NCBI RefSeq assembly: GCF_001507645.1
Contig: NZ_CP013909.1
Coordinates: 1,054,001 to 1,118,000, forward strand
DNA: 64,000 nt
Direction of reading: 5' to 3'
Source: Hymenobacter sedentarius
GTDB taxonomy: Bacteria > Bacteroidota > Bacteroidia > Cytophagales > Hymenobacteraceae
Shown piece after piece: positions 17,959 through 25,412 of the stretch. Position numbers and translations under genes: made by a program. Below the pieces are notes generated by a model, which saw only the letters and a list, made by a program, of their open reading frames with translations, was not told where the DNA came from and ran no database searches. The first letter of the stretch is position 1. Every line of letters begins with the position of its first letter.

Positions 17959-17995
17959 AAAAAAATTGCGCTTCCCCACTGCTGAGGAAGCGCAA
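17959..17995 (-). terminator. Terminator of the membrane TPR gene
   Basis: 10-bp stem TTGCGCTTCC / GGAAGCGCAA with a 10-base loop. A T7 run follows on the minus strand. Confidence 0.85.
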
Positions 17996-18022
17996 CAACA
18001 TTCGGTCAAAGCGCCTTGTGGA

Positions 18023-18790
18023 TTACTTCTCCAGTTTGGCTTTGTACTGGCGGGCTTCGGCTACTTCCTGGGCCGTGGGGTACTCGTTGATGATGCGGTC
18101 ATAGGCCTTGATGGCGCCTTCGGTATCGCCGGCGACTTCGCGGGCCGTGGCTTCCTTCAGCAGATAGCCGGGCGAGAAGTATTCGTTGGCGTTGTGGACG
18201 GCGGCTTTGGCGTAGAGGTCGGCCGCTTCCTTGGGCTTGTTCATCTCCATCTGGGCATCGCCCATCAGCGCGTAGGCGCGGCTCTGCACCAGGTAGTCGT
18301 CCGAGCTGAAGTCCTCCAAATAGTCGAGGGCTTCCTTGTACTTGCTTTGCTTCAGGGCTGCTACCCCGGCGTAGAAGTTGGCGAGGTTGCCGGCTTTGGT
18401 GTTGCCATACTCATTGGCCACAGTGGTCAGGCCGGGGGCTTTGCCGTCGCCCTTCACGGCTTTGTTCAGCGAGTCAGCCTCCCAGTAGTTCACGGCGCGG
18501 AACATGCTGGCCTGGGCCTTTGCATCCTGCGAATTGCGCCAGGTGTAAAAGCCAAAAGCTCCTACCACGGCCAGCACCACCAGCGCCAGCAAGCCCAACA
18601 ACAGGTTGCGGTTGTTGCGCACGAAATTCTCCGACTCTACCAGTCGGGCGGCCAACGCGTCCGGGTCTTCCAGCAGCGGATTCTCAGACGGCAGGTTTTC
18701 GGCGGGCGCCAACGGGTCGGCCGGAACGTTCTGGGTGGTTTGCCCCTGACGGGCCTGCTGGCTCTTGCCAGTGTAAGGAATCTTCGACAT
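18023..18790 (-). CDS. Membrane-anchored TPR protein (YfgM-like)
   Basis: 255 residues from the ATG chosen (MSKIPYTGKSQ); a longer frame to 18826 adds 12 residues of no family likeness. One transmembrane helix (about 65-88, LLGLLALVVLAVVGAFGFYTW) follows a polar cytoplasmic segment. The periplasmic part holds TPR-like helices (NLANFYAGVAALKQSKYKEALDYLEDF, AYALMGDAQMEMNKPKEAADLYAKAA). The layout resembles YfgM, which works with PpiD and the Sec translocon. It precedes ribH and follows pdhA on the same strand; the relation to either is not obvious. Confidence 0.85.
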   Translation of the reverse strand: MSKIPYTGKSQQARQGQTTQNVPADPLAPAENLPSENPLLEDPDALAARLVESENFVRNNRNLLLGLLALVVLAVVGAFGFYTWRNSQDAKAQASMFRAVNYWEADSLNKAVKGDGKAPGLTTVANEYGNTKAGNLANFYAGVAALKQSKYKEALDYLEDFSSDDYLVQSRAYALMGDAQMEMNKPKEAADLYAKAAVHNANEYFSPGYLLKEATAREVAGDTEGAIKAYDRIINEYPTAQEVAEARQYKAKLEK

Positions 18791-18853
18791 TACGGAGAGA
18801 GTTTCAACAACAAGGCCTGCAAGCAAGCCGGATGGCCGGGTGGGCCGGTTTGA

Positions 18854-20020
18854 TTAGTCGTGAATATAGGGGTAGTCGGCCTGTACGTACACGTCCTTGT
18901 ACAATTCGTCGGGCGTGGGGTAAGGCGAGGTCTCGGCAAATTCTACCGACTCGGCCACCTTGGCCTTGATGCGCTCATCAATGGCTTCGAGGTCGGCCTC
19001 TGTTGCCATGTTGTTCGTGAGGATGGTGTGGCGCACGCTTTCGATGGCGTCGCGGTGTCGGTAGTCTTCCAGCTCCTCTTTGGTGCGGTACTTGGCCGGG
19101 TCACTCATGGAGTGACCTTTGTAGCGGTAGGTTTTAAACTCCAGCAAGGTGGGGCCATCGCCTTTGCGGGCGCGCTCGGCGGCGCGGGCTACGGCTTCGT
19201 GAATATCCTCCACGCGCATGCCGTTCACCGGCTCCGACGGCATGTCGTAGCTCAGGCCAATCTTGTAGAGGTCGGTCACGTTCGACGTCCGGGCCACCGA
19301 GGTACCCATGGCGTAGCCATTGTTCTCAATCACGAAGATGACCGGCAGCTTCCACAGCATGGCCATGTTGAAGGCCTCGTGCAGGGCGCCCTGGCGCACG
19401 GCGCCGTCGCCCATGTAGCAGATGCAAAGCTTGCCCGTCTTGTTGTATTTCTCGGCAAAGGCAATGCCGGCGCCCATGGGCACCTGCCCGCCCACGATGC
19501 CGTGGCCGCCCATGAAACCAACCGCTTTGTCGAACATGTGCATTGAGCCGCCTTTGCCTTTTGAGCACCCGGTGGCTTTGGCAAATAGCTCGGCCATGAT
19601 GGCATTGGGCGAGGTACCCAGCGCCAGGGGGTGGGCGTGGTCACGGTACGCCGTGATGTACTTATCGCCTACCTCCAACGCCGATACTGCCCCGGCTACG
19701 CAAGCCTCCTGGCCAATGTAGAGGTGGCAGAACCCTTTAATCTTTTGCTGGCCGTAGAGCTGCCCGGCCTTGTCCTCAAACTTGCGCATGAGCTGCATTT
19801 GCTCGTACCAGCGCAGATACGTCTCCTTGGGGAAGGAAGCGGCAGCGTTTGCTTCTCTGGAAAGGTCCGTCCCGGAGGCGGCCATGGTGGGCGCATCGGT
19901 ACCAGGCATTACGGGGTCTGGTTGGATACTGGTGGACGCGGCTTTGCCTTTTCCTTTGGCTACTGAGCCATTGGTTGCCGTCGATTTATTAGAAGCAGCT
20001 TTTACTTTCGTATCCGCCAT
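18854..20020 (-). CDS. pdhA: Pyruvate dehydrogenase E1 component, alpha subunit
   Basis: 388 residues. After a disordered 55-residue N-terminus (Lys, Ser, Thr-rich) the thiamine-diphosphate enzyme begins (YLRWYEQMQLMRKFEDKAGQLYGQQKIKGFCHLYIGQEA). The TPP-binding motif is GDGAVRQGALHEAFNMAMLW ... ENN, and phosphorylation-loop-like residues follow (YRYKGHSMSDPAKYR). It decarboxylates pyruvate and forms acetyl-lipoyl with the beta subunit and E2, which are not adjacent here. It is divergent from recF, with 68 bases between starts. Confidence 0.95.
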   Translation of the reverse strand: MADTKVKAASNKSTATNGSVAKGKGKAASTSIQPDPVMPGTDAPTMAASGTDLSREANAAASFPKETYLRWYEQMQLMRKFEDKAGQLYGQQKIKGFCHLYIGQEACVAGAVSALEVGDKYITAYRDHAHPLALGTSPNAIMAELFAKATGCSKGKGGSMHMFDKAVGFMGGHGIVGGQVPMGAGIAFAEKYNKTGKLCICYMGDGAVRQGALHEAFNMAMLWKLPVIFVIENNGYAMGTSVARTSNVTDLYKIGLSYDMPSEPVNGMRVEDIHEAVARAAERARKGDGPTLLEFKTYRYKGHSMSDPAKYRTKEELEDYRHRDAIESVRHTILTNNMATEADLEAIDERIKAKVAESVEFAETSPYPTPDELYKDVYVQADYPYIHD

Positions 20021-20088
20021 AGCAGTTTAAGGAAAATTTCGCGTTGGGAGGGCGAAATTACGTAAAAGTGCTGGCAATACCGAACCTT

Positions 20089-21204
20089 ATGACCCTCGAC
20101 TCCCTCCAGCTGCTTTTTTTTAAAAATTACGACGACGCTTCCCTGCGTTTATCCCCCGGCCTCAACTGCTTTATTGGCGATAACGGCAGTGGAAAAACCA
20201 ATTTGCTGGATGCCATTCACTATTTGTCGCTCACCAAGAGTGCTATTACGGCATCAGACGCCCTTTGCATAAAGCAAGGCGCTGATTTCTTTGTAGTTAA
20301 GGGGAATTTTTCTTCCGAAAGGGCTCCCGAACACGAAACCATCCAGGTTAGCCTGCGGGCAGGTCAAAAAAAGACCCTCACCCACAACAAGCAGCCTTAT
20401 GAACGCATGGCCGACCACATCGGTCGGTACCCCGCCGTGCTTATCTCCCCCTACGACACCGACCTCATTCGGCAGGGCAGCGAAGACCGCCGCAAGTATT
20501 TCGATAGCTTGATGGCTCAACTCGACCACGAGTTTCTGGAGCTACTCATTGCTTACAATGCCTTGCTCCGCCAACGCAATGCGGTGCTCAAGCAAGGCGG
20601 CGACCGTCCCTCGCACGGTTTCGACCGCGACTACCTGCTGGCATTGGATGAGCAGCTGGCCCCGATTGGGCAGCAGCTCACCTCCCTCCGCGAGGCGTTC
20701 CTGGCCGAGTACGTGCCCATCTTTCAGCGCCACTATCGGCAGCTTGCCGATGGCCGCGAAGTTGTGACCCTAACCTATAAGAGCCAATTACTCGGCGCTG
20801 ACTTTGCCCAATTGCTGCGAAGCAACGAGCGGCGCGACTTTGCCCTGCAGCGCAGTACCACCGGCTCGCACCGCGACGACTTCGTCTTTCTTATGGACGA
20901 ACTGGCGGTGAAAAGCCACGCGTCGCAAGGGCAGCAGAAGTCCTTTGCCATTGCTCTTAAGCTGGCTCAATTTGAAATGCTCGCGGCCAGGCAGCACCAC
21001 AAGCCCCTGCTTCTCCTCGACGACATCTTCGACCGCCTCGACGACAAACGCATTGCCCGCCTACTTGAGCTGGTAGCCGACGAGACTTTTGGCCAGGTTT
21101 TTCTGACCGACACCAACCTGGAACGGACCGACCAAGCCCTTGCTCGGGTCTCTATTCCCATCCTCCGCTTTCGGGTGCATGACGGTACGGTAGCGCCCGT
21201 TTAG
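20089..21204 (+). CDS. recF: DNA replication and repair protein RecF
   Basis: 371 residues from the ATG in MTLDSLQLLFFKNYD; the longer frame at 20044 runs back over the divergent promoter. Walker A is GDNGSGKTN (30-38) in the typical N-terminus (L..FKNY..). The signature region (GSHRDDFVFLMD, SHASQGQQKSFAIALKLAQ) and Walker B (PLLLLDDIFDRLDDKR) complete the SMC-like ATPase. It loads RecA at gaps with RecO and RecR. RecF often lies near dnaA/dnaN at the origin; here dnaA and dnaN are absent. The DUF721 gene follows. Confidence 0.95.
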   Translation: MTLDSLQLLFFKNYDDASLRLSPGLNCFIGDNGSGKTNLLDAIHYLSLTKSAITASDALCIKQGADFFVVKGNFSSERAPEHETIQVSLRAGQKKTLTHNKQPYERMADHIGRYPAVLISPYDTDLIRQGSEDRRKYFDSLMAQLDHEFLELLIAYNALLRQRNAVLKQGGDRPSHGFDRDYLLALDEQLAPIGQQLTSLREAFLAEYVPIFQRHYRQLADGREVVTLTYKSQLLGADFAQLLRSNERRDFALQRSTTGSHRDDFVFLMDELAVKSHASQGQQKSFAIALKLAQFEMLAARQHHKPLLLLDDIFDRLDDKRIARLLELVADETFGQVFLTDTNLERTDQALARVSIPILRFRVHDGTVAPV

Positions 21205-21218
21205 AGCCGGTTAAGCGC

Positions 21219-21226
21219 TACCTTTG
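21219..21226 (+). promoter_or_regulatory. -7 promoter element (TACCTTTG)
   Basis: TACCTTTG matches TAnnTTTG and lies 52 bases before the GTG start of the DUF721 gene, just after recF. It suggests an additional promoter. Confidence 0.45.
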
Positions 21227-21277
21227 TGGCCCCAAAACAGGAGCAGCGTTGCCCTTTTTGTTTGCCTGCCTTGCCTT

Positions 21278-21586
21278 GTGAAAAAGCACTCATCCCCTTC
21301 TCGCTTCGGTGACATCTCCCTCAAGGAAGGCCTCGAGGCATTAGTTCGGGCGTACCGCCTCCAGGGCAAGCTCAACGAGGTAACGGTGGTATCGAGCTGG
21401 GAGCGGGTCATGGGAAAAGCCGTAGCGCTGAAGACCCAGGAGGTGTACGTCAACAAAGGCCGCCTCTTTGTCCGTCTTAGCTCCGCCCCCCTCAAGCATG
21501 AGCTGCTTATGGCGAAGACCCGGGTTGCCGAGCTCATCAATGCCGAAGTGGGAGAAACCGTCGTCACGGAAGTCATTTTCCTGTAG
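21278..21586 (+). CDS. DUF721 (DciA-like) protein
   Basis: 102 residues from GTG at 21278 (VKKHSSPSRFGDISLKEGLEAL). An earlier TTG at 21224 gives 18 residues of no likeness. The pattern SLKEGLEALVRAYRLQGKLNEVTVVSSWERVMGKAVALKTQEVYVNKGRLFVRLSS... is that of DUF721, related to DciA, the helicase loader or operator found in bacteria without DnaC/DnaI. It follows recF immediately (74 bases), which agrees with a role in DNA replication; that is inference from family and context. Confidence 0.85.
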   Translation: MKKHSSPSRFGDISLKEGLEALVRAYRLQGKLNEVTVVSSWERVMGKAVALKTQEVYVNKGRLFVRLSSAPLKHELLMAKTRVAELINAEVGETVVTEVIFL

Positions 21587-21921
21587 CCACTTTTCCCAGC
21601 CCTCCTTCTCGGTCACCGATACTCGCCGGATTTGAGTCTGGCTAAAGCTCACAGTTTGTCTCTGCTGAGGGTGTCTCTATGGCCCAACATCGACAGTTGA
21701 TTTCTGGGACTTAGGAGGAGCTATAGTGCCACGCATGCCTTGATAATCGGCAAGCTATTTAGGCATTCAACAGTAAGGAGGAGCAGACATATCGGGTCTG
21801 GCGCTACGCTTACTCTTGGCCCCAAACCAAGGCCAGCCTCTGCCTGTAAATCACGCCCGACCTTTCATTAAAGCGGGCCCATGTCAGCATTCTGTTACAG
21901 CCGCTCCCCTACCCCTTCGCG
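21587..21921. other. Non-coding stretch
   Basis: No gene or known RNA recognised. The reading frames are short and unlike any family. Moderate base composition, without the high GC of neighbouring genes. It leads into the parS-like palindrome and HTH gene. Confidence 0.35.
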
Positions 21922-21953
21922 GACAAAAATGTTTCACGTGGAACATTTTTGTC
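21922..21953. promoter_or_regulatory. parS-like ParB-binding site in a 32-bp palindrome
   Basis: The 16-mer TGTTTCACGTGGAACA at 21930-21945 fits the parS consensus (TGTTnCACGTGAAACA read on the other strand). It lies at the centre of a longer palindrome (GACAAAAATGTTTCAC / GTGGAACATTTTTGTC) with one central mismatch. The right arm reaches into the stop codon of the HTH gene. It could act as ParB site and 3' hairpin at once. Confidence 0.8.
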
Positions 21954-22338
21954 ACTTCGGCCCATACACTTTTAGCAATAGCTCATTGTAGGCCTCCAAA
22001 AGGGCAATGTACTTAGACTGGAGTATTAAAAGCTGCCGGGAAGGGTCAACGTCAGGGCTTTGCGACTGTGTTACACGAGGTGTAACAACAGGTGTTACAA
22101 CAGGACGAGGCGCAGATGTTACAAATGGTAAAGACGATTGTTGTACAGCTGTAAAGTCAATTGAAAAGTCATGATTGATAATTTCACCCACCTTCTTTAC
22201 GAAGTTGTAATCAATAGTGTCTTCTTTGAATTTACGGTAAATAGTAGGACGTGTAATACCCAGTTCGTCCACGATACGGGTGATGGAAATACCGCTGTTT
22301 TTGATAGCTTCTTGCAGGATTTCGCCTTGATGTGGCAT
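21952..22338 (-). CDS. Small helix-turn-helix DNA-binding protein
   Basis: 128 residues: HTH at about 15-40 (SGISITRIVDELGITRPTIYRKF), a charged middle, a Pro/Val/Thr-rich linker (PRPVVTPVVTPRVTQ) and a C-terminal helix with coiled-coil character (LLILQSKYIALLEAYNELLLKVYG), probably for dimerisation. The HTH resembles those of small Bacteroidota regulators of unknown role. The gene and its upstream region are AT-rich compared with neighbours and hold at least seven TGTTACA/TGTAACA motifs, suggesting autoregulation. It ends in the parS palindrome. No family name assigned. Confidence 0.8.
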   Translation of the reverse strand: MPHQGEILQEAIKNSGISITRIVDELGITRPTIYRKFKEDTIDYNFVKKVGEIINHDFSIDFTAVQQSSLPFVTSAPRPVVTPVVTPRVTQSQSPDVDPSRQLLILQSKYIALLEAYNELLLKVYGPK

Positions 22339-22346
22339 AATTAGAG

Positions 22347-22530
22347 TGTTACGTAACGCTTATGCAAATATGTTATAAGAAGGTGGATAATACAAATATG
22401 TTCGAACAATAAAATTACAATTTACGTGTAGCAATACAGGATACAAAAGAACACATTTCGTAACAATTACAATTAAACACTGTATCAACAACGTGTTACA
22501 ATGCCTTACTGTAACACAGATGTAACACAA
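22347..22530. promoter_or_regulatory. AT-rich upstream region with TGTTACA-type motifs
   Basis: Exact TGTTACA or TGTAACA at 22494, 22510 and 22521, the palindrome GTTACGTAAC at 22348-22357 and the palindrome TGTTCGAACA at 22399-22408, all upstream of the HTH gene. Four more copies lie inside the gene (22069, 22081, 22093, 22117). They are likely binding sites of the HTH protein or another regulator. Confidence 0.5.
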
Positions 22531-22600
22531 TGGCATCCGGCATAAAAGTGGCCATGACGTTGCCTAGCCCACATATTGCCTTGCCCGCATACCGCTTGTA

Positions 22601-23476
22601 CTACCAGACCTCCCGTGAAAGAATAGAGAGCAGCCGGTCGGGATAATCCGTGGTCATGCCGTCGACGCCAAGTGCTAGGAGCCGTTGCATGTCCGCCGGT
22701 TCATTTACAGTCCAAGGCACCAAGCGCAGGCCGGGGAAATCTGTTCGCAAAGCCCGGACAGCCTTTTCCGTGACAGAATGAAAATCGGGTCCAAACGTGG
22801 TAGGTGTAAACCCTAAGTTGTCAATGCTGGAAGACCACGGCAGGTTCTCCTCAACCAAAAGGCAGGTAGCCAAATTGGGCTGAAGTTGGTGGGCCAATTG
22901 GAGAATGCGCACGTCAAAGCTGAGCAACGTAGTGCGTGCCAACACCTGCGCCGCGCTGAGCTCGGCCAGGACCAAGGACAGGAATTCGGCTGGCTCGGGA
23001 TGAAAGATATTGTCTCCCTCGGGACTGCTTTTAATTTCAACGGAGTAGCCAAGCGGTGGATGCTCTAGCTGCTGTGAAGCGGCTTCCAGAGTGGCAAGCG
23101 CTTCGCTTAGCAGGGGTTTGTATGCGGGCGACGAAACTTGCTCAGGAAAGCCCGGGTGCCGGAGCAGGCCGCAGTCACAACGGCGGATTTCGACATAGGA
23201 CATTTGATATATATTGAACTGCTCCCTATCGTTTGAGCAGATGCGCTCGCCATTGGGGTCGAGGCAAATCTGGGAGTTGAGCCAGGGCTCGTGCGATACC
23301 ACTACCTGCCTATCGGCGGAGATGACAACGTCCAGCTCAATAACGTCGACGCCCAGCGACAATGCGTGAAGAAAGGCACCCAGTGTGTTCTCGGGCCGTA
23401 GCCCACGACAGCCCCGATGCCCGTGTACCTCCGGGCCGCGAGCGGTGAAAGGAGGCGTTGAAAGTAGAGTAGGCAT
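22601..23476 (-). CDS. Glycerophosphodiester phosphodiesterase
   Basis: 291 residues, GDPD family TIM barrel. HGHRGCRGLRPENT at 18-31 holds the catalytic His and the Glu-Asn pair; ELDVVISADRQVVVSHEP around 50-68 supplies the metal ligands and second His. The C-terminal VPWTVNEPADMQRLLALGVDGMTTDYPDRL is typical. It hydrolyses glycerophosphodiesters to glycerol-3-phosphate and an alcohol. No signal peptide, so probably cytoplasmic. Single gene, divergent from the DUF2939 gene. Confidence 0.93.
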   Translation of the reverse strand: MPTLLSTPPFTARGPEVHGHRGCRGLRPENTLGAFLHALSLGVDVIELDVVISADRQVVVSHEPWLNSQICLDPNGERICSNDREQFNIYQMSYVEIRRCDCGLLRHPGFPEQVSSPAYKPLLSEALATLEAASQQLEHPPLGYSVEIKSSPEGDNIFHPEPAEFLSLVLAELSAAQVLARTTLLSFDVRILQLAHQLQPNLATCLLVEENLPWSSSIDNLGFTPTTFGPDFHSVTEKAVRALRTDFPGLRLVPWTVNEPADMQRLLALGVDGMTTDYPDRLLSILSREVW

Positions 23477-23609
23477 ATGCCAGCAGATGCGAAAGAGGTG
23501 AATGGGAAAGAAGGTTGAGCCGGATGGTAGTGGCTCAATTGAAAGCTTGGTGGTGAGCAGGGCTTAGAAGCCCCGTAGCGCAGGCCAAAGCTGAACGGCA
23601 GGTTTAGGG

Positions 23610-23617
23610 TACTTTTG
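23610..23617 (+). promoter_or_regulatory. -7 promoter element (TACTTTTG)
   Basis: Perfect TAnnTTTG 26 bases before the DUF2939 gene. Confidence 0.6.
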
Positions 23618-23643
23618 CGGCTCATCACTATTGCTTACGCTTC

Positions 23644-24267
23644 ATGAAAAAACTGCTGTTACTTGTATTGCTGCTGGCCCTGGGCGCTGGCGGGTACTAT
23701 TTCTACCGGAGCCTTAAGAATGGCCCCAAAGGAGCACTGGTATCCGCGGCAGCTGCCGTACAGACCCACGACATGGCAACATTCGAGAAGTACGTAGACG
23801 TGAACAGTGTGACCACCCATCTGGTGGATGATGTAGCCCAACAAGGCTCTATGCTGGCTTCGCTGGTACCCGGCGGGGGCTTGCTCATGGGGGGAGCCTT
23901 GCGCATGATTAAGCCGGCCTTGGCCAGTGCGGCGCATCAGGAAGTGCAGCGCTATGTGGAAACGGGCTCGCTGGAGGCAGCCGCCGCAGCTGCTCCTAAG
24001 CGCTTGGTGAACCTGTCATTGACCGGATTGGCCAGTAGGGTTGTGAGCCCGGATAGTGAGTTCAAAGGCATCAAGTACACCCGCGAAGAAGGCGATAATG
24101 CCTTCGTTGGGCTGGAGGTGACGCAGCCTAGGTACGATACCACCATGGTGGTAGAAGTGAAGCTGCGCCGCCAAGGCGACCACTGGCAGATGACGCAAAT
24201 CACGAACAGCGGGGAGCTGCTACGCGGCGCCGCACAGTTGGAAAAGAAGCGGCTGCTGAACCCATAA
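23644..24267 (+). CDS. DUF2939 domain protein
   Basis: 207 residues. An N-terminal signal anchor (about 3-20, LLLLVLLLALGAGGYYFY) is followed by the DUF2939 pattern (GPKGALVSAAAAVQTHDMATFEKYVDVNSVTTHLVDDV), a hydrophobic Gly-rich helix (LVPGGGLLMGGALRM) and a beta-rich end in which a phosphate-free lipocalin-like fold is possible. Family function is unknown; members are membrane-anchored periplasmic proteins. Its own promoter element lies upstream and a bidirectional terminator downstream. Confidence 0.82.
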   Translation: MKKLLLLVLLLALGAGGYYFYRSLKNGPKGALVSAAAAVQTHDMATFEKYVDVNSVTTHLVDDVAQQGSMLASLVPGGGLLMGGALRMIKPALASAAHQEVQRYVETGSLEAAAAAAPKRLVNLSLTGLASRVVSPDSEFKGIKYTREEGDNAFVGLEVTQPRYDTTMVVEVKLRRQGDHWQMTQITNSGELLRGAAQLEKKRLLNP

Positions 24268-24297
24268 GGTCCCTCGCCGATAGGGGGTGATAAACGT

Positions 24298-24342
24298 CAA
24301 AAAAAGAAAAGGCCCGTCGCAGATTTGCGACGGGCCTTTTCC
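24298..24342. terminator. Bidirectional terminator
   Basis: Stem AAAAGGCCCGTCGCA / TGCGACGGGCCTTTT with a 4-base loop between convergent genes. Confidence 0.9.
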
Positions 24343-24364
24343 GTTAGATGGGCTGCTGGGAAGG

Positions 24365-24655
24365 CTATACCACCCCGGTATTGGACTTGCCACGACCGGC
24401 AAACATGAAGTAGATGATGAGGCCGATGAAGGGGAAAAAGAAAATCACCGCGGCCCACAGAAGCTTCTTGCCGATGGTCCAGGGCTGGCGGAACACATCA
24501 AACATGGCAAAAAGATCGAGCGCAAGAAGGACGTAGCCCCAGGTGCTCAAGCTGCCATTAGCATCGAAGCGGCTGCACGAGGTGGCAAGCATCATCAGGG
24601 GAAGCGCTAAGGCCGCAAAAGGCAAACGGGAAGCGAAATGGCGAAGGGTGTGCAT
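24365..24655 (-). CDS. PLDc_N domain membrane protein
   Basis: 96 residues. A signal-like N-terminus has a possible lipobox (LATSC), then two transmembrane helices. The motif LFAMFDVFRQPWTIGKKLLWAAVIFFFPFIGLIIYFMFAGR is the PLDc_N domain, which precedes cardiolipin synthase catalytic domains but also occurs alone, as here. Stand-alone forms may act in immunity or membrane functions, but the role is not known. Faces the DUF2939 gene. Confidence 0.85.
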   Translation of the reverse strand: MHTLRHFASRLPFAALALPLMMLATSCSRFDANGSLSTWGYVLLALDLFAMFDVFRQPWTIGKKLLWAAVIFFFPFIGLIIYFMFAGRGKSNTGVV

Positions 24656-24755
24656 GGAAAAGAAAGGAAAGTGAAAGAATAAACTATGCTCCCTTTACGC
24701 AATGCTTGCTAAATAGATTATACCAGATTTACTTTCAATTATAAATTGTTGATTA

Positions 24756-25406
24756 TCAGAATTTTGATTGAATAAACAAGCTTATCTGGCTAATGAAAGC
24801 TGGCCCCGCGAATGGCATCAGGGCCAGCAGGAGGACCACGCCGTAGAGCGCGCCATAGAAGTGGGCGTCGTGGTTGATGTTGTCGGCCCGGCGCCGGCCC
24901 ATGTACCAGGAGTAAGCCAGGTAAAGGACACCGAAGACGAAAGGCTGAATGGGGAAAGGAATGGGGAAAATGATGATGCCGCCCCCGTTGTTGTTCACCG
25001 GAAAAAGCAGGATGCTGGCAAACAGCACCGACGACACCCCGCCCGAGGCGCCCAGGCTGCGGTAGCCCCGGTTGTCGCGGTGCTGGAAGTACGTGGGCAG
25101 GTCGGAGAGAATGATGCCACCCAGGTACAAGAGAAGAAACAAGCCGATACCGGGACCTGGGCCGTACCCTTCTACCAGCGTCCGGAGCACTACCGGGCCG
25201 AAGGAGTAGAAGGCAAACATGTTGAACAAAAGGTGGGCCCAGTCGGCGTGCAGAAAGCCGGAAGTGAGCAGGCGGTACCACTGCCCGCCGGAGCGGGCCA
25301 TGCGGTACGGCTCCATTATCCAGGCGTTCATCAGTTCGTCCTTCGACCAGGCGTAGGCGGAGATGGCGACCGTGAGGCCGATGAGAATCAGAATGGGATT
25401 GAACAC
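24756..25406 (-). CDS. Rhomboid-family intramembrane serine protease
   Basis: 216 residues with six transmembrane helices. The catalytic Ser lies in GASGGVSS (about residues 118-125) and a His in the last helix (NHDAHFYGALYG); the L1-type WAHLLFNMFAFYSFGP supports the family. It cleaves membrane proteins within the bilayer. The first helix (NPILILIGLTVAISAYAW) is typical of Bacteroidota members. It ends close to the AT-rich gap before the PLDc_N gene and follows the polyprenyl synthase gene after only 6 bases, so both are probably co-transcribed. Confidence 0.92.
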   Translation of the reverse strand: MFNPILILIGLTVAISAYAWSKDELMNAWIMEPYRMARSGGQWYRLLTSGFLHADWAHLLFNMFAFYSFGPVVLRTLVEGYGPGPGIGLFLLLYLGGIILSDLPTYFQHRDNRGYRSLGASGGVSSVLFASILLFPVNNNGGGIIIFPIPFPIQPFVFGVLYLAYSWYMGRRRADNINHDAHFYGALYGVVLLLALMPFAGPAFISQISLFIQSKF

Positions 25407-25412
25407 GGCGGG

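Noticed and set aside
17851-18000. Possible FMN riboswitch before ribH
   Set aside because: I saw none of the conserved FMN-element pairs (such as AGGGGCGGGG-like stretches), and a terminator for the preceding gene occupies much of the space.
22069-22123. Regular 12-base spacing of TGTTACA motifs as a plasmid-type iteron array
   Set aside because: The spacing is explained by the repeated VTP codons in the protein linker. Only the upstream copies need a regulatory explanation.
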